Shown: piece after piece, positions 26,061-34,497 of the stretch
Layout of the letters: each line of letters begins with the position of its first letter
How positions within the stretch are numbered: position 1 is the stretch's first letter
Assembly (NCBI GenBank): GCA_900541905.1
Contig: UQLQ01000006.1
Location: 59,919-123,918, forward strand
Direction of reading: 5' to 3'
From: an uncultured Oscillospiraceae bacterium
GTDB lineage: Bacteria > Bacillota > Clostridia > Oscillospirales > Acutalibacteraceae
Length of the DNA: 64,000 bases
Notes under the pieces: model-generated
The model's input: only the letters and a program-made list of their open reading frames with translations
Told to the model about the DNA's origin: nothing
The model's database searches: none
Translations under genes and position numbers: made by a program

Positions 26061-26468
26061 CTAACTCTTATTCAGTAACTGTTCCAACGTTTTGTGAGAA
26101 AACCGTTCCTCAATTTCGTCCTGTAAATCATGATAAAAATTGTACATGGAACGAACCGTTTGGTATTCTTCTTTCGATTCTTCTGCGTTTTGCTCCAAAC
26201 AATAGCTAATTTTAATTGTGGATTCTGTGGATGACACAATATCCAACAAAGTAATATCTCGCGGGTGCTTGCAAAGGGAAAATCCTCCATAAACACCAAT
26301 ATGATTTTGTACCAAACTCGCTTTTGCTAAAATACGTAATATTTTCAATACGTAATTAGGGGATATTTGCGTGTGCTCCGCAATTTCCTTTGATGTACAA
26401 ACCCCATTTTGTTCTGCCAAATATAACGCGATTCGAATTGCATATTCTGTTGTCAATTTCAACTGCAT
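26061..26468 (-). CDS. Rrf2-family regulator with reduced cysteines
   Basis: 135 residues. MQLKLTTEYAIRIALYLAEQ, the HTH SKEIAEHTQISPNYVLKIL and wing HIGVYGGFSLCKHPRDITLL are typical Rrf2. In the region that normally ligates a cluster only one Cys remains (KISYCLEQNAEESKEEYQ), so it probably does not bind an Fe-S cluster the way IscR or NsrR does. AAGGAAATCATT precedes the ATG. A second Rrf2 gene lies 207 bases upstream on the same strand. Target unknown. Confidence 0.9.
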   Translation of the reverse strand: MQLKLTTEYAIRIALYLAEQNGVCTSKEIAEHTQISPNYVLKILRILAKASLVQNHIGVYGGFSLCKHPRDITLLDIVSSTESTIKISYCLEQNAEESKEEYQTVRSMYNFYHDLQDEIEERFSHKTLEQLLNKS

Positions 26469-26675
26469 AATGATTTCCTTCCAACAAAAGTGATTACCAA
26501 ATCATATGCATAGAAATTATTTATTTTATCATCTCATCATTTGAATACTTTTACACTTTAAAACAAGAATACTTACTGTTTTTTATTTTAACATAAATAT
26601 TAACTTAAATACAATAAATTAACAAAAATAATATCTAGTTATTTAGAAAAATATTATGTATTGCATTTCGCATGA

Positions 26676-27092
26676 TTATAAATCTACATTTTTTCCTTCA
26701 ACTAAGTCCTGAATCGTTATTTTGGAAAGACTATTCTCTAAATGATCCTGAATAACTGTATAGTACTTTCTCACAGGACAACTTTCTGCACCTTCACGGC
26801 TGCAATAACAATCCGGCTCTAAACATCTGTTTATTTTCACTGTACTTTCTGTAATTTCCACAATATCAAGTAAGGAAATATCCTGAGGACTTTTATTTAA
26901 AGTATAGCCTCCCTTTACTCCCATATGGACTCTTACCAATTTATGTTGTCTCAGCTCTCCCAAAAGCTTAATTAAATATTTCTGTGGAATCCCCATTATT
27001 TGAGAAATTTCCCCTGAAGTAGTTACCTCATTTTTGGTTGCCAAATATAACACTGTTCTTATTGCATAATCGGTAGTAATTTTAAACTGCAT
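26676..27092 (-). CDS. Rrf2-family regulator with cluster-type cysteines
   Basis: 138 residues. MQFKITTDYAIRTVLYLATK, the HTH SGEISQIMGIPQKYLIKLL and wing HMGVKGGYTLNKSPQDISLL resemble its neighbour (26061-26468) closely, so the two are likely diverged duplicates. Here the sensor loop is Cys-rich, INRCLEPDCYCSREGAESCP (spacing CX5CX1CX7C), like the Fe-S binding loops of IscR and NsrR. It could sense iron, oxygen or nitric oxide. TAGGAG precedes the ATG. No isc/suf or nitrosative-stress gene is adjacent. Confidence 0.92.
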   Translation of the reverse strand: MQFKITTDYAIRTVLYLATKNEVTTSGEISQIMGIPQKYLIKLLGELRQHKLVRVHMGVKGGYTLNKSPQDISLLDIVEITESTVKINRCLEPDCYCSREGAESCPVRKYYTVIQDHLENSLSKITIQDLVEGKNVDL

Positions 27093-27332
27093 GTTTTAAT
27101 CTCCTATTTAACTCATCCTTATGCAATATTGCTATATACCAATATTTTATATAAATGAATCAAAAAACTGCATTGTATTTTCCTTTTATATTATAACAAG
27201 CTTTTAAATTTTCGTCTATATTTTTCACATTTCTATTCCAACATTTTTGATTTCACTTATTATAAACGGTTTTATTGATATTGATAGCAAATTAAAATAT
27301 GCAGTCCTGCAAAAAAATATCGTAGCATACAG

Positions 27333-27542
27333 CTATTTAATAGAGGTGTCCAACAATGAGTCTGCCGATACTTGAAAATACTGCGCCAATTCCCATAATA
27401 CAGAAAGTGATGGCTCACTGCCGCCTATTTCATAATAGGCATATGCAGACCTGGATATCCCCAATGCATCTGCAACTTGCTGTTGTGTAAGCCCTCTTTC
27501 CTGCCTTAAGATTTTACAACGTTTTCCAAACTGTACAGACAT
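27333..27542 (-). CDS. XRE-family HTH regulator
   Basis: 69 residues from the ATG at 27542 (TGGAG 9 bases upstream; the frame is open to 27593). FGKRCKILRQERGLTQQQVA and ALGISRSAYAYYEIGGSEPS are a Cro/CI-type helix-turn-helix, followed by a short C-terminal LAQYFQVSADSLL. Just a DNA-binding domain; target unknown. Part of the regulator-rich stretch downstream of tRNA-Arg. Confidence 0.88.
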   Translation of the reverse strand: MSVQFGKRCKILRQERGLTQQQVADALGISRSAYAYYEIGGSEPSLSVLWELAQYFQVSADSLLDTSIK

Positions 27543-27785
27543 ATTCATCAACTCCATTAAGTATAAATCAAGCACCTGTTTATATAGTTTCAATATTTTC
27601 GTTCGAGGTGAATAACAGTTATTTTATGAAATAACGTAATGTCTTAGCAAAACTTTTGTAATAGAGACATATAACATGACAAAATTAAAAACAAAATATG
27701 CTATACAGACAATAATTTGAACAATTCAGCCAGTTCATTTATTTCTCTGATTAAATTCGTTTATAATTTTTATATGTTAAAAATA

Positions 27786-27855
27786 ACATTCTATGAATGT
27801 CATATTATCAATCATTTTAACATATAATACAAGCAATGACAAGAACGGAATGTCA
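27786..27855. promoter_or_regulatory. Promoter with flanking palindromes for the XRE gene at 27871
   Basis: ACATTCTATGAATGT (27786-27800) and TGACA-N9-TGTCA (27837-27855) flank a TATAAT (27823-27828). GAATGTCA occurs in both. Arrangement suits autoregulation by the XRE protein just downstream. Confidence 0.45.
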
Positions 27856-27870
27856 AGGTGGGTGTAGCAT

Positions 27871-28122
27871 ATGTTTATCAATAAATCCAAAGATGGTCTC
27901 AATAATGTTTGTGGCAGAAAAGTTGCAGCTTTAAGAAAAAGCATGAAACCAAAAGTATCTCAGCGTGCGCTGGCTCAAAAACTGCAAGTTGCCGGTTTAG
28001 ATGTAGATAAAAATGCCGTTCAAAGAATTGAAAGTGGTCAACGATTTGTCACAGATATAGAACGGGTCGTGCTTGCCAAAGTACTAAATGTTAGTATTGA
28101 AACACTTTTAGCCAATGATTGA
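27871..28122 (+). CDS. XRE-family HTH regulator
   Basis: 83 residues. GRKVAALRKSMKPKVSQRAL and AQKLQVAGLDVDKNAVQRIE, then SGQRFVTDIERVVLAKVLNV. It has the same layout as the protein at 39233-39499 (both have a long HTH loop with NV/LDVD.N..Q.I..IE and the R-FVTD-E motif), so the two are paralogs of a distinct small XRE subfamily. AAGGTGGGTG precedes the ATG. Followed by a terminator, so monocistronic. Confidence 0.9.
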   Translation: MFINKSKDGLNNVCGRKVAALRKSMKPKVSQRALAQKLQVAGLDVDKNAVQRIESGQRFVTDIERVVLAKVLNVSIETLLAND

Positions 28123-28425
28123 CACCGACCATAATTGCATTATAACTCAAAATGGTTATTTATTTGTAAAGTGTGTTATTCTTTCACCAAAAAGAAGAGC
28201 GAAAACAAAATGTTTTCGCTCTTCTTTTGCCTTAAATAACAGGAGAGGTACATCCCATATTATCATATCTTATTGATATAACGCATAAAGCTATCGTGTG
28301 TATAAATACATACATTGAGTGAAAAAGAATATAAATAGAAAATCCTCCTTTGTTTTGTCTTTAAAATTTGTTATAATATAGCTTAACATTTCAGTTCATT
28401 TGTTATCAAAGAAAAGAGGTGCCTT
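28123..28425. other. Intergenic region with terminator and promoter
   Basis: 303 bases: a strong terminator at 28190-28230 and, further on, TTGTTT (28350-28355), 16-base spacer, TATAAT (28372-28377), the promoter of the CPBP-tadA pair. Confidence 0.6.
28190..28230 (+). terminator. Terminator of the XRE gene
   Basis: AAAAGAAGAGCGAAAAC pairs with GTTTTCGCTCTTCTTTT over 5 bases. Confidence 0.88.
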
Positions 28426-29415
28426 ATGAAGCATGCATTTTCCTTTCAAAAACAAAATAACTCCTTTTTTTACGAGGCACCTGATTACTCTCTAAGGAAA
28501 CAGTCAAATAAAATAGGCTTTTTATTATGTGGTGCCATTGCCGCTATGTACTTATTTTCTTATGCTCTGCAATGGTTTTTAATTGGTATAGGTTATCAAA
28601 AATCTACGTATAACGAAGCAATTTCTATTTTAAATTACTTGTTAAATGGCTCTGTCAGCATATTAAGCATGTTGTTACCTGCTGTTATTTTTATTGCCAT
28701 TTTTAAATTAAATCTTACAAATATCATCGTAACCGAACGAGTAAAACCTGCCGTTGGAATCTCTTTCTTTTTTATAGGAGCTACTATTTGTTTATTGGCT
28801 AACTTTCCTTCCAATTGGATATCCGCCATGTTGGAGAATTTTGGATTTCAAGGAAGTTCACAATCTATACCCGTGGTTCCTACCATTCCTTCCTATATTA
28901 TGAATGCGTTGGCAACTGCAGTAGTTCCACCTTTTGTGGAAGAACTTTTGTTTAGAGGTGTTATTTTAAGTCAATTTCGTAAATACGGAGATGTCTTTGC
29001 CATTATTGCATCTGCCTTGTTATTTGGTTTATTACACCGCAACTTCTCACAAATAGTGTTTGCATTTATCTGTGGTCTGGCACTAGGCATTACCTTGGTT
29101 AGAACAAATAATATATGGATTCCGGTAAGTATTCATATGTTTGTAAATGGATTTTATGTCTTATTAAATATTGTTCGTTTTCATTGTAGTGCCGCTACTT
29201 ATACAGCTGTATTTTATATTATTATTTTAGTAATGATATTTATGTCTTTGTTTTCTGTATTATATCTGCTACTCAAGAAAAAACAAATATCCGAGTTCCG
29301 TCCGGGAGTGTTATCTACAGGCAGTAGCATGGTCAATTTATTTGCAAATCCGGGAATATTGATTTTCGCAGGTATTTGCATTATTCAATCTATTTCCAGG
29401 CTAGGTGTGTTTTAA
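28426..29415 (+). CDS. CPBP-family intramembrane glutamic protease
   Basis: 329 residues, seven to eight membrane segments. The catalytic EExxxR is E172-E173-R177 (FVEELLFRGVILSQF); the second and third motifs are LFGLLHRNFSQ and IPVSIHMFVNGFYV. Members of this CAAX/Abi family cleave membrane-embedded peptides or process bacteriocin-like leaders; the substrate here is unknown. AAAAGAGGTG precedes the ATG. tadA starts 2 bases after its stop, so they share a transcript. Confidence 0.92.
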   Translation: MKHAFSFQKQNNSFFYEAPDYSLRKQSNKIGFLLCGAIAAMYLFSYALQWFLIGIGYQKSTYNEAISILNYLLNGSVSILSMLLPAVIFIAIFKLNLTNIIVTERVKPAVGISFFFIGATICLLANFPSNWISAMLENFGFQGSSQSIPVVPTIPSYIMNALATAVVPPFVEELLFRGVILSQFRKYGDVFAIIASALLFGLLHRNFSQIVFAFICGLALGITLVRTNNIWIPVSIHMFVNGFYVLLNIVRFHCSAATYTAVFYIIILVMIFMSLFSVLYLLLKKKQISEFRPGVLSTGSSMVNLFANPGILIFAGICIIQSISRLGVF

Positions 29416-29417
29416 CA

Positions 29418-29897
29418 ATGAACGAATATATGAATCAAGCATTGCAATTGGCCCGTGAAGCGGCAAATGAAGGAGAAGTTCCCGTTGGAGCCGTAGTTGT
29501 AAAAGATGGTATTATAATTGCAACGGGAAGAAACCGGCGCGAACAAGGTAAAAGCGCTGTATGCCACGCAGAAATAGAAGCAATCGACAATGCCTGCAAA
29601 CAACTTGGTGGTTGGCGACTATGGCAATGCGAGCTATACGTTACATTGGAACCGTGCCCTATGTGTGCAGGAGCAATTATTAATGCACGCATTCCAAAAG
29701 TATTCTATGGGGCAAAAGATGAAAAATCAGGTTCCTGCGGGTCTGTGATTAACCTATTTGAATTGCCGTATAACCATAAACCGGAATTAATCGGTGGCAT
29801 AATGGAAGAAGAGTGCCGCAATATATTAAAGGAGTTCTTTCAAACACTTCGTTCAAAAAAGGCAACTCAGCCAAAATGGAAACCACCTCAAACCTAA
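29418..29897 (+). CDS. tadA: tRNA-specific adenosine deaminase
   Basis: 159 residues from the ATG at 29418; upstream starts in the frame (29376) overlap the CPBP gene. TadA deaminates A34 to inosine in tRNA-Arg(ACG). Zinc ligands are His50 in HAE (with Glu52 as proton shuttle) and Cys80/Cys83 in EPCPMCAGA. NARIPKVFYGAKDEKSGSCG follows, as expected. A terminator hairpin overlaps the end. Confidence 0.96.
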   Translation: MNEYMNQALQLAREAANEGEVPVGAVVVKDGIIIATGRNRREQGKSAVCHAEIEAIDNACKQLGGWRLWQCELYVTLEPCPMCAGAIINARIPKVFYGAKDEKSGSCGSVINLFELPYNHKPELIGGIMEEECRNILKEFFQTLRSKKATQPKWKPPQT

Positions 29898-29938
29898 AAA
29901 AGGAGGATATGCAATATCTGCATATCCCCTTTTTATTT
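29896..29938. terminator. tadA terminator
   Basis: AAAAAAGG(A)GGATATGCA pairs with TGCATATCC(CC)TTTTT over a short loop; also usable from the minus strand. Confidence 0.85.
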
Positions 29939-30571
29939 ATCATGATTATTTTGATTTTTATGTTCCTCAAAAAATTTATCCCAATCAATATCATCCAATT
30001 GGGCTTCAGACGATGTTCCGAGATGTTGGCTGACATCTTGTTTTTCTTGTGGCTTTTCTTTGGAAACTTGTTCTTTAAAAGAATCTCCACGTTTTGGTCT
30101 TACTTCTCCTGTTTGCTCCTCATGGTAATCAGATTTTGTATCAGATGCAGCTTTCATATGTTTATATATAAATTGAGAATAAATAAAGAAAGAAATTCCC
30201 AAAACTCCCAAACCGATGGCGATGCAACCCCAAATAAAAAAACTATCTCCACTCATACCGTTTTTTAACGGAGAGCCCAGTAGTGTATCTGTTGCTTCTG
30301 AAGAAACAGGTTCACTTTCTTCGGAAGATACATTCAATAATGCTTCCCAGTCTTGGGAACTTAATATTTCAGATTCACCATCAGAAGAAGCAGAACCTGT
30401 TACTGTGGCTGCATATGGCTGTATTATATCTGCTGAGGTATACTGCGCAGCATTGACGCTAAATACCGAAGCTGAAATGATACACGTCATAATCACTATG
30501 ATGAAACACGCAACCACAATTCGGGTTTTTGATTGAATTCGACTCAAGATTATCCCATCCCATAAACACAT
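29933..30571 (-). CDS. Single-pass membrane protein with Ser/Glu-rich outer region
   Basis: Up to 212 residues; a TTG at 30547 behind GGGATGGG is an alternative start. An N-terminal signal or anchor (IVVACFIIVIMTCIISASVF) precedes an outside region rich in Ser and Glu (residues about 60-105), a transmembrane segment (FIWGCIAIGLGVLGISFF) and a charged cytoplasmic tail of about 80 residues that ends DDIDWDKFFEEHKNQNN. The layout matches that of 39543-40058, but sequence similarity is low. No family recognised. Confidence 0.75.
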   Translation of the reverse strand: MCLWDGIILSRIQSKTRIVVACFIIVIMTCIISASVFSVNAAQYTSADIIQPYAATVTGSASSDGESEILSSQDWEALLNVSSEESEPVSSEATDTLLGSPLKNGMSGDSFFIWGCIAIGLGVLGISFFIYSQFIYKHMKAASDTKSDYHEEQTGEVRPKRGDSFKEQVSKEKPQEKQDVSQHLGTSSEAQLDDIDWDKFFEEHKNQNNHDK

Positions 30572-30721
30572 TTTTAGACTGAATTCTACACAATCCTATC
30601 TATTTTGCAAAGATAATCATACCATTTTGAGTCAATAATTACAACTGTATTTTTCTTTGCTTACCATAAAGTTTACGCATATTTTACAAGCAATTTTCTA
30701 AATCATCATACTACTTAATTC

Positions 30722-31549
30722 TTATTTCATATTTAATAAACGATAAATATCCCCTTTTTTACAACCTGTTTCCTGTGCAGATTTTTTTGACGCTTCTGAA
30801 GCGGACATTCCATCTTGCATATACCTTTTTGCCTTTTCTACAGCTTCTTCTACGGTAATTTCAGCCTCTTTTTCTTTTTCCGCACCTTCTATCACCAATA
30901 CCAATTCCCCTTTGACATTTTCATTAGAATAACGCTCTGCTGCTTCTTTTAATGTGGTACGGATAACTTCCTCATGTATTTTGGTAATCTCGCGTACAAT
31001 AGCAATTCTTCTGTCTCCCCAAGCCGCTAGCATGTCCTGCAATGTAGTTGCCAGTTTATGTGGAGCCTCATAAAACACCATTGTTCTGTGTTCCTTCTTT
31101 ACTTCCTCTAAATGTTCTCTTCGGCTTTTTTTATTCATACTTAAAAAACCTTCAAATGTAAATCTTCCTGTCGGAAGTCCTGAAACCGCTAATGCAGAAA
31201 TAACAGCCGTTGGACCCGGTACTACATATACAGGGATATTCCGCTGCACACATTGTGCAACCAAAAGTTCCCCCGGGTCAGAAATTGCCGGCATACCTGC
31301 ATCAGATACCAGCACACAAACCTCGCCTTGTTCTATACGGTTGCAGATAATGTCCCCGCGTTCCATTTTGTTATGTTCAAAGTAACTTACCATAGGTTTT
31401 TTAATGCCAAAATGATTCAATAACTTTACTGTAACTCGAGTATCCTCTGCCGCAATAAAGTCACATGTTTGTAGTGTTTCTATCGCTCTTGGTGAAAAAT
31501 CTGATAAATTTCCGATTGGGGTTCCTACAACAATTAACTTTCCTGCCAT
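30722..31549 (-). CDS. rsmI: 16S rRNA 2'-O-methyltransferase (C1402)
   Basis: 275 residues. SAM-dependent tetrapyrrole-methylase fold: LIVVGTPIGNLSDFSPRAIE, AEDTRVTVKLLNHFGI, VLVSDAGMPAISDPGELLV, and VPGPTAVISALAVSGLPTGR. It methylates the ribose of C1402 in the decoding centre. GGGGAG precedes the ATG; the gene overlaps the upstream methyltransferase by 16 bases. B. subtilis yabC equivalent in a conserved cluster. Confidence 0.96.
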   Translation of the reverse strand: MAGKLIVVGTPIGNLSDFSPRAIETLQTCDFIAAEDTRVTVKLLNHFGIKKPMVSYFEHNKMERGDIICNRIEQGEVCVLVSDAGMPAISDPGELLVAQCVQRNIPVYVVPGPTAVISALAVSGLPTGRFTFEGFLSMNKKSRREHLEEVKKEHRTMVFYEAPHKLATTLQDMLAAWGDRRIAIVREITKIHEEVIRTTLKEAAERYSNENVKGELVLVIEGAEKEKEAEITVEEAVEKAKRYMQDGMSASEASKKSAQETGCKKGDIYRLLNMK

Positions 31550-32301
31550 ACTGCTCCCCTTTTTCCTTGTTTATAGTCGCCATAAATTTGTAGCATTTCA
31601 TCAGAAAATGCGCCGTTTTCATCCTCTATTATCAAAACAGGCTCTACAACCATACCAGGATTTCCCCCTTTTCGCCCTTCCAATAAAAATAAGCTGGGCG
31701 CCTTAGATAATCTCTGTTGGACAAGGCGTAACCGTTTTGGCATAATACCTGTTTTTTTCATAGATTCCATAATGTCGAATAGTCTTTGTGGCCTTTGACA
31801 CATACATAACTTGCCGCCATATTTTAACAATTTGGAAGCCACACGACAAATATCATCCGGGGTACAAGCCCCTTCATGTCTGGCAATACGTTTGCTATCA
31901 TCAGGATTTATCAATCCTGTACCGGCCTCTTGGTAAGGAGGATTACACGCAATTAAATCCAATTCCTGCATAAAAGGAGCTAGTCCAGGTTTTAATGTTG
32001 TTAAGTCTTGATGAATCAATGTAATATTGGCTTCTAAGTTATTTTTTTTCAATGTTCTTTGCACCATACTGCATGCGTTATCCTGCAATTCTACTGCATA
32101 AATATGTCTTGGCATATACCTGCTACTCCAGATAAGAGGAATGGTGCCACAGCCTGTACCAAAATCGGCACAGCAATCTTTTCTCCTGGGAGATGCAAAG
32201 TGTGCCAATAAAATGGTATCTGTGTTAAAACAGTGCTGTTTCGATACAATAATTTGATATTGACTTGAAATAGGTTCCCAACGTTCACCATCTAACAGCA
32301 T
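31534..32301 (-). CDS. tRNA1(Val) A37 N6-methyltransferase-like (YabB/TrmN6 family)
   Basis: 255 residues from the ATG at 32301; the ATG at 32310 directly abuts AAGGAG. Motif I is DFGTGCGTIPLIW and the catalytic N6-adenine motif is LIACNPPYQ, followed by AGTGLINPDDSKRIARHE, typical of the YabB/YfiC family. It is the usual partner of rsmI, overlapping it by 16 bases. Substrate by homology only. Confidence 0.93.
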   Translation of the reverse strand: MLLDGERWEPISSQYQIIVSKQHCFNTDTILLAHFASPRRKDCCADFGTGCGTIPLIWSSRYMPRHIYAVELQDNACSMVQRTLKKNNLEANITLIHQDLTTLKPGLAPFMQELDLIACNPPYQEAGTGLINPDDSKRIARHEGACTPDDICRVASKLLKYGGKLCMCQRPQRLFDIMESMKKTGIMPKRLRLVQQRLSKAPSLFLLEGRKGGNPGMVVEPVLIIEDENGAFSDEMLQIYGDYKQGKRGAVWQES

Positions 32302-32343
32302 CTCTTTCATCTCCTTTTTCCATACAAAAATTATCTAATCATA

Positions 32344-32376
32344 GAAAAAAGAGCGATGCCTGCAGCACCGCCCTTT
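32344..32376 (-). terminator. Ferredoxin gene terminator
   Basis: On the minus strand GGGCGGTGC pairs with GCATCGCTC (two G-U pairs) over 5 bases, followed by TTTTTT. The plus-strand version would be mispaired, so it works in one direction. Confidence 0.8.
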
Positions 32377-32391
32377 CTGTTTACTGGCGAA

Positions 32392-32562
32392 TTATGCTTG
32401 TTGTGGAGCACCTACCGGACAAACGTCTGCGCAAGCACCACAGTCGATACATGTATCAGGATCGATTACATAAATGTTATCGCCCTCTGAAATAGCGCTT
32501 ACAGGACATTCAGCTGCACAAGCGCCGCAAGAAATACAATCTGTGTTAATATGATATGCCAT
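32392..32562 (-). CDS. 2[4Fe-4S] ferredoxin
   Basis: 56 residues from the ATG at 32562 (GGGAGGTG upstream). Two classical cluster motifs: CISCGACAAECP and CIDCGACADVCP. This small clostridial ferredoxin would carry electrons for enzymes such as the pyruvate:ferredoxin oxidoreductase encoded at 57.4-60.9 kb. It is inserted between ricT and the yabB homolog, with its own terminator. Confidence 0.96.
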   Translation of the reverse strand: MAYHINTDCISCGACAAECPVSAISEGDNIYVIDPDTCIDCGACADVCPVGAPQQA

Positions 32563-32680
32563 TTTTAAGCACCTCCCTCTAAATTTCACCTTTATTTTAC
32601 CATAGATATTAAAAAAAGCAATAGAATTCCATGGATATCTTGTAAAAAATAAGCAGACTTTTTGTCACAATATGATGAAC

Positions 32681-33550
32681 TTAATTCTTTTCCAAACCTT
32701 TTAGCTGCTCTAATTCCTCTTTATTGACCTTAATTTGACCGTCTTTAATTACCTTTACCTGTTTGGCATGAAATGTAGCAGGAGCCGCGTCAGGAGCCTT
32801 GTCCAAGCGTATGGTTAAAATACCTGTTAATAAATTCTGGTCAATTACAGTACCTTTTCCTTCCGGAGTCACTACAATGGCATTTACTTTTGGAATTGTA
32901 CGCAGTAAATCCAAATAGGCATCTTGCTCAAATTTAAGACAACACATTAGGCGCCCGCAAGTACCTGAAATTTTAACCGGATTTAAAGACAATCCTTGCT
33001 CTTTTGCCATTTTAATAGAAACAGGCTGGAAACTACTTAAAAATGTGGAACAGCAAAATGGTTTGCCACAAACGCCTAGCCCGCCCAGCATTTTTGCTTC
33101 ATCACGTACTCCTATTTGACGCAATTCAATGCGAGTACGGAATACAGATGCCAAATCTTTTACCAATTCACGGAAGTCTACTCTGCCCTCAGCTGTAAAG
33201 TAAAATAATACTTTACTGTTATCAAATGTATATTCAACTTCCACCAATTTCATGTCCAATTTATGATCAGCAATTTTTTTTAAGCAAATGTCAAATGCCT
33301 GTTTCTCTTTTTCATGGTTTTCTTCTACTTTTCTTAAATCTTCTTCCGTAGCAATACGTATTACGGGCTTTAATGGCTGTACCAGACCTTCGTCAGATAC
33401 TTCCTTTCGTTCCATAGCCACTTCACCGCATTCTACTCCCCGAGCAGTTTCTACAATCACTCGACTGCCCTTTACAATCTCTAAATCCAACGGATCAAAA
33501 TAATATATTTTACCTACATCTTTAAATCTAACACCAATTACTTGTGCCAT
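32681..33550 (-). CDS. ricT: PSP1-domain protein RicT (YaaT)
   Basis: 289 residues. The PSP1 C-terminal region has the Cys cluster GGLGVCGKPFCCSTFLSSF and SGTCGRLMCCLKFEQDAY, which in B. subtilis RicT helps bind [4Fe-4S] in the RicA-RicF-RicT complex. That complex promotes RNase Y-dependent mRNA processing and entry into sporulation. GGGAGGG precedes the ATG. It lies 30 bases after holB, as in B. subtilis (holB-yaaT). Confidence 0.95.
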   Translation of the reverse strand: MAQVIGVRFKDVGKIYYFDPLDLEIVKGSRVIVETARGVECGEVAMERKEVSDEGLVQPLKPVIRIATEEDLRKVEENHEKEKQAFDICLKKIADHKLDMKLVEVEYTFDNSKVLFYFTAEGRVDFRELVKDLASVFRTRIELRQIGVRDEAKMLGGLGVCGKPFCCSTFLSSFQPVSIKMAKEQGLSLNPVKISGTCGRLMCCLKFEQDAYLDLLRTIPKVNAIVVTPEGKGTVIDQNLLTGILTIRLDKAPDAAPATFHAKQVKVIKDGQIKVNKEELEQLKGLEKN

Positions 33551-33580
33551 TTTACCCTCCCATACATGTAAAATGTTGTA

Positions 33581-34450
33581 TTATCTGCCTGCTGCTGTAC
33601 GCATTTTTGCGCATAGCAATGTTACCAGAATTGTCATATTTGCGTTAAAGACCATAGCATTTTGTATTTCAGTTATTACTTGTCCCAGATGAAACAATTT
33701 CGCCTTTGGTATTGCGCGACATAAGGCGCTTACTTGCTCTGTCTGAGTCGATAAATAACTATTTCCACCGGTACGATGTACACACGCATCACGAAATATG
33801 AGTGTTAACTGGTTTAATACCTCTTTGAACAAATCTTTATCTTTTATCAGAGGCGCTGTTGCCTGCAATATCTCTATTTCTTTCGTATGAATTAATGCCT
33901 GTGCAATTTCTCCTGCAATTTGTACGGCTTCCGGATTTTCCTCTTCAGCATCTTGTAAAGTAATAATCTGTGAGCGTGAACGAATGGTTTGCAACAAACG
34001 GTTTGCCGTAAGACAAGTAAGTATAAACACAGTGTCGGCAGGAGGCTCTTCCAATACTTTCAGCAAAGCGTTTTGTGCCTCCGCAGACATGCTTTCTGCA
34101 CGGAACAACAAATATACTTTACATCCGCCTTCCTGGGATTGTATATACGCATCGCTGCGAATTGCTCGTATCGTCTCAACCTTAAATGAACGCGGTGTCA
34201 GACCGCCTTCTGCCAAATAGATATCCGGATGAGAACCGGCATGTGCTTTAATACAACTGCTGCATGTGCCGCATGGCTTATTGTCTTGTGCCTGACAAAC
34301 CAGTCCGGAAGCAAGTACACGTGCCAATTCTGTCGTTCTAGCATGATCTCCTTCAATAATGAGGGCCTGAGGTATACGCTTTTGCACAAACATGGTGTCC
34401 AACATTCTTTTGACCGATTCGGAAACAGTACATTGTTCTAAATTCAGCAT
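33581..34450 (-). CDS. holB: DNA polymerase III delta' subunit
   Basis: 289 residues from the ATG at 34450; a TTG two codons upstream is also possible. Clamp-loader AAA+ fold: QALIIEGDHARTTELARVLA in place of the P-loop (delta' usually lacks a working one), a four-Cys zinc module (CQAQDNKPCGTCSSC), ALLKVLEEPPADTVFILTC and the SRSQ sensor (RSRSQIITL). Placed between the yaaO-type decarboxylase and ricT; tmk, usually between them in B. subtilis, is absent. Confidence 0.95.
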   Translation of the reverse strand: MLNLEQCTVSESVKRMLDTMFVQKRIPQALIIEGDHARTTELARVLASGLVCQAQDNKPCGTCSSCIKAHAGSHPDIYLAEGGLTPRSFKVETIRAIRSDAYIQSQEGGCKVYLLFRAESMSAEAQNALLKVLEEPPADTVFILTCLTANRLLQTIRSRSQIITLQDAEEENPEAVQIAGEIAQALIHTKEIEILQATAPLIKDKDLFKEVLNQLTLIFRDACVHRTGGNSYLSTQTEQVSALCRAIPKAKLFHLGQVITEIQNAMVFNANMTILVTLLCAKMRTAAGR

Positions 34451-34497
34451 ATACAAGGCCCCTTTTCTACGAATAATTACGGATAATCCGTAATTAT

